From: Microbacterium paraoxydans
GTDB lineage: Bacteria; Actinomycetota; Actinomycetes; Actinomycetales; Microbacteriaceae
Reading direction: 5' to 3'
NCBI RefSeq assembly: GCF_900105335.1
Contig: NZ_LT629770.1
Coordinates: 558,001-622,000 of the forward strand
DNA: 64,000 nucleotides
The notes beneath the pieces were generated by a model. The model had not been told where the DNA came from and did no database searches. It worked only from the letters and a program-made list of their open reading frames with translations. How positions within the stretch are numbered: the stretch's first letter is position 1; each line of letters begins with the position of its first letter. Both the position numbers and the translations under genes were made by a program. This document shows, in pieces, positions 62,353 to 64,000 of the stretch.

Positions 62353-62994
62353 ATGGACGATCGAGGAGAGGCGCGTACGCCGCGCAAACAGATCAGCGCT
62401 GGCGAGCGTCGAGAGCAGTTGGTGGCCGCCGCGCTGCGGGTGATGAGGCGCGACGGGATCGCTGCGGCGAGCACCCGTGCGATCTGCGCTGAGGCGGGGA
62501 TGCCGCACGGGGCGTTTCACTACTGCTTCCACTCCAAGAAGGAGCTGTACGCAGCCCTGCTGGCCAGTGACATCGAGATCGACCTGGGGGCCGCCTGGCC
62601 GCATATTTCACCCGATGCAAGCCCGTTTGAGAACATCCGCACCTTGCTGCTGGCGTTCTGGTCACAGATCGAGACCGACCCCGACGCGCAGTTGGTCCTG
62701 TTCGACCTGGGCAGCTTCGCGCTGCGCGACCCCGAACTCCAGGAGCTGCCACAGCACGAGCACGCCGCCTCCCTGGAGAAAGCCACCGGCTACATCACCC
62801 GCCTGGCGGACGAGGCGCGTCTGGACTTCGCCCAGGACGAGCGAGTGCTCGCCGAACTCGTCCTCGACACACTTAACGGAGTCGCCTGGTCCTGGCTGGC
62901 CCACCGAGACAACGACCTCGCCCGCCAGAGCCTGGAACGGTTCGCGAGCCTGGCGGCATCGTTCGCACGCACCAGCAGCGAACACACCAGCTAG
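62353..62994 (+). CDS. TetR family transcriptional regulator
   Basis: 213 residues. The N-terminal helix-turn-helix has REQLVAAALRVMRRDGIAAASTRAICAEAGMPHGAFHYCFHSKKELYAALL. The ligand-binding C-terminal part is helical (FENIRTLLLAFWSQIETDPDAQLVLFDLGSF). It probably represses itself, the divergent P450 gene and perhaps the MFS exporter, and is released by a lipophilic ligand. The ATG at 62353 fits the leaderless promoter; a GTG at 62329 is possible. Confidence 0.92.
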   Translation: MDDRGEARTPRKQISAGERREQLVAAALRVMRRDGIAAASTRAICAEAGMPHGAFHYCFHSKKELYAALLASDIEIDLGAAWPHISPDASPFENIRTLLLAFWSQIETDPDAQLVLFDLGSFALRDPELQELPQHEHAASLEKATGYITRLADEARLDFAQDERVLAELVLDTLNGVAWSWLAHRDNDLARQSLERFASLAASFARTSSEHTS

Positions 62995-63110
62995 CGCCAC
63001 GCGGCACCTCGCCGCACATCACACCAGCAGTCCTGTACGGGCTGCGCACTACCACCAGAACTGTACCGGCACGACGGTTTAGTTTGAGGAAGATACTGAG
63101 GAGACTGAAC

Positions 63111-64000
63111 ATGAATGAACTGATGACGCCAGCCAGGCGATGGGCCTCGCTGGCTGTGCTGGTGGGAGCGGTGCTGCTGCTGGCCATTGACGCCACGGTG
63201 CTGTATCTGGCGGTGCCGTCGCTGACCGCCGACCTGTCCCCGACGGCCTCGCAGGTGCTGTGGATCGGGGACATCTACTCCCTGGCCCTGGCGGGGCTGC
63301 TGGTCACGATGGGGAACCTGGCCGACCGGATTGGGCGCAAGAAGCTGCTGCTGATCGGAGCCGCAGCGTTCGGACTCGCCTCCATCCTGGCCGCCTTCGC
63401 GCCGACCGCGGAAGTCCTCATCGCCGCACGCCTGCTGCTGGGTGTGGCCGGAGCGACGATCATGCCCTCGACGCTGTCGCTGATCCGCAACATCTTCACC
63501 GATCCGATTGAGCGCACCCGTGCGATCGCGATCTGGTCGGCAGCGGCCGCCAGCGGCATCGCACTTGGCCCTCTGGTAGGCGGGGCACTGCTGGAGAACT
63601 TCTGGTGGGGCTCGGTGTTCCTGATCAACCTGCCCGTCATGGCACTGGTCATCGGCCTGGGCGCGTGGTTGCTGCCGGAGTCCCGCAACCCCAACCCCGG
63701 CCGGTTCGACCTGATCTCCAGCGGCCTGTCGATGCTGGCGATCATCCCGTTCGTGTACACGATCAAGCAGGTCACCGGCGGCAAGTTCGACCTCCTCACC
63801 GCAGCGGCGATCATCGCGAGCGTGGTCGGCGGCATCCTGTTCGTGCGCCGTCAGCGCAAGACCGCCTCTCCGATGATCGACGTGGACCTGTTCCGCGTGC
63901 CTGCCTTCAGCGGCGCGGTGCTGGTCAACTTCATCTCGGTGTTCGCCCTCAGCGGTGTGCTGTTCTTCTTCTCCCAGTACCTCCAGCTCGCCCGCGGCCT
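63111..64000 (+). CDS. DHA2-type MFS multidrug/lipid exporter, truncated by window edge
   Basis: The first 296 residues are present, with about 9 membrane helices. LAIDATVLYLAVPSL is the helix 1 motif of the 14-helix drug:H+ antiporters, GNLADRIGRKKLLLIG is MFS motif A, and ALGPLVGGALLE is motif C. It resembles QacA/SmvA/LfrA-type exporters. GAGGAG lies 7 bp before the ATG. The 116-bp gap after the TetR gene has CTGTAC twice (CCTGTACGGG, CTGTACCGG) and may hold its promoter. Likely exports the substrate or product of the P450, or an antimicrobial. Confidence 0.88.
   Translation, partial: MNELMTPARRWASLAVLVGAVLLLAIDATVLYLAVPSLTADLSPTASQVLWIGDIYSLALAGLLVTMGNLADRIGRKKLLLIGAAAFGLASILAAFAPTAEVLIAARLLLGVAGATIMPSTLSLIRNIFTDPIERTRAIAIWSAAAASGIALGPLVGGALLENFWWGSVFLINLPVMALVIGLGAWLLPESRNPNPGRFDLISSGLSMLAIIPFVYTIKQVTGGKFDLLTAAAIIASVVGGILFVRRQRKTASPMIDVDLFRVPAFSGAVLVNFISVFALSGVLFFFSQYLQLARG

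Larger units (their letters stand above)
32219..64000. mobile_element. Integrative and conjugative element, left part (right end beyond window)
   Basis: The element begins at tRNA-Ala and contains a large serine recombinase, SSB, helicase/methylase, VirD4- and VirB4-type ATPases, VirB6-like and SCO6880-like membrane proteins, DUF6112 proteins, a cell-wall hydrolase, ParB-like, DUF2637 and primase-polymerase genes, then metabolic cargo. This set is a Gram-positive type IV secretion system of the actinobacterial kind. I found no second copy of the tRNA 3' end up to 64,000, so the right junction is probably outside. The exact crossover inside the tRNA is not determined. Confidence 0.88.

Noticed and set aside
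57000-64000. Right attachment site of the element within the window
   Set aside because: I looked for a second copy of the tRNA-Ala 3' end (GTTCGAGTCCCC and CAGGTCCA) and found none, so the boundary is taken to be further right.

Overview
The window is high-GC actinobacterial chromosome, most likely Microbacterium or a close relative in Microbacteriaceae. This rests on the gene order (hrcA, hemW, lepA, rpsT, holA, comEC, comEA, leuS), on GC-rich third codon positions, and on protein sequences that look like that family. The genus is inferred by recognition; no search was run.

Positions 1-32.2 kb are ordinary chromosome. On the minus strand are the start of hrcA with its CIRCE operator, hemW, a DUF1990 gene and lepA. 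A GIY-YIG gene sits between two repeat arrays. A plus-strand operon (5.0-10.8 kb) encodes a complete peptide-type ABC importer: two permeases, a fused double ATPase and a lipoprotein binding protein. It is followed by a tiny secreted cysteine peptide, an alpha/beta hydrolase, an MFS exporter coupled to a GH1 beta-glucosidase, rpsT, holA, comEC/comEA, leuS, pabB, a DedA protein, an APP1-type phosphatase-like protein, a GH3 hexosaminidase and several membrane or redox proteins. Two small accessory islets are visible. One is a 0.9-kb segment carrying a DUF5067-like lipoprotein, bounded by a 32-bp direct repeat made of the 3' end of comEC. The other is the small secreted peptide gene, bounded by two 45-bp copies of a terminator hairpin.

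At 32,219 a tRNA-Ala(GGC) gene marks the left end of an integrative and conjugative element that runs past the right edge. A large serine recombinase reads antisense across the whole tRNA and takes its stop codon from host DNA. Inside are, nearly all on the minus strand and often with 4-nt start/stop overlaps: SSB, a very large SNF2-type helicase/methylase-like protein, a VirD4/TraG coupling ATPase, a VirB4-type ATPase, an SCO6880-type membrane protein (perhaps the missing N-terminal half of VirB4), a VirB6/TrbL-like channel protein, two tandem DUF6112-like pilin-size membrane proteins, a three-domain cell-wall hydrolase, a ParB-like protein, a DUF2637 protein and a primase-polymerase. No relaxase is recognisable in the visible part.

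The right end (57.9-64 kb) is cargo: an AraC-type regulator, a self-sufficient CYP102-like P450-reductase fusion, a divergent TetR regulator with a palindromic operator, and a truncated 14-TM DHA2-family exporter. Together they look like a regulated oxidation-and-efflux module.

The items most worth a second look are the comEC islet, a gene nested in another frame of the giant helicase gene, a GCACCT element repeated in the gaps of the transfer operon, the recombinase-tRNA readthrough, and repeat-derived peptide segments in the GIY-YIG and LepA proteins.
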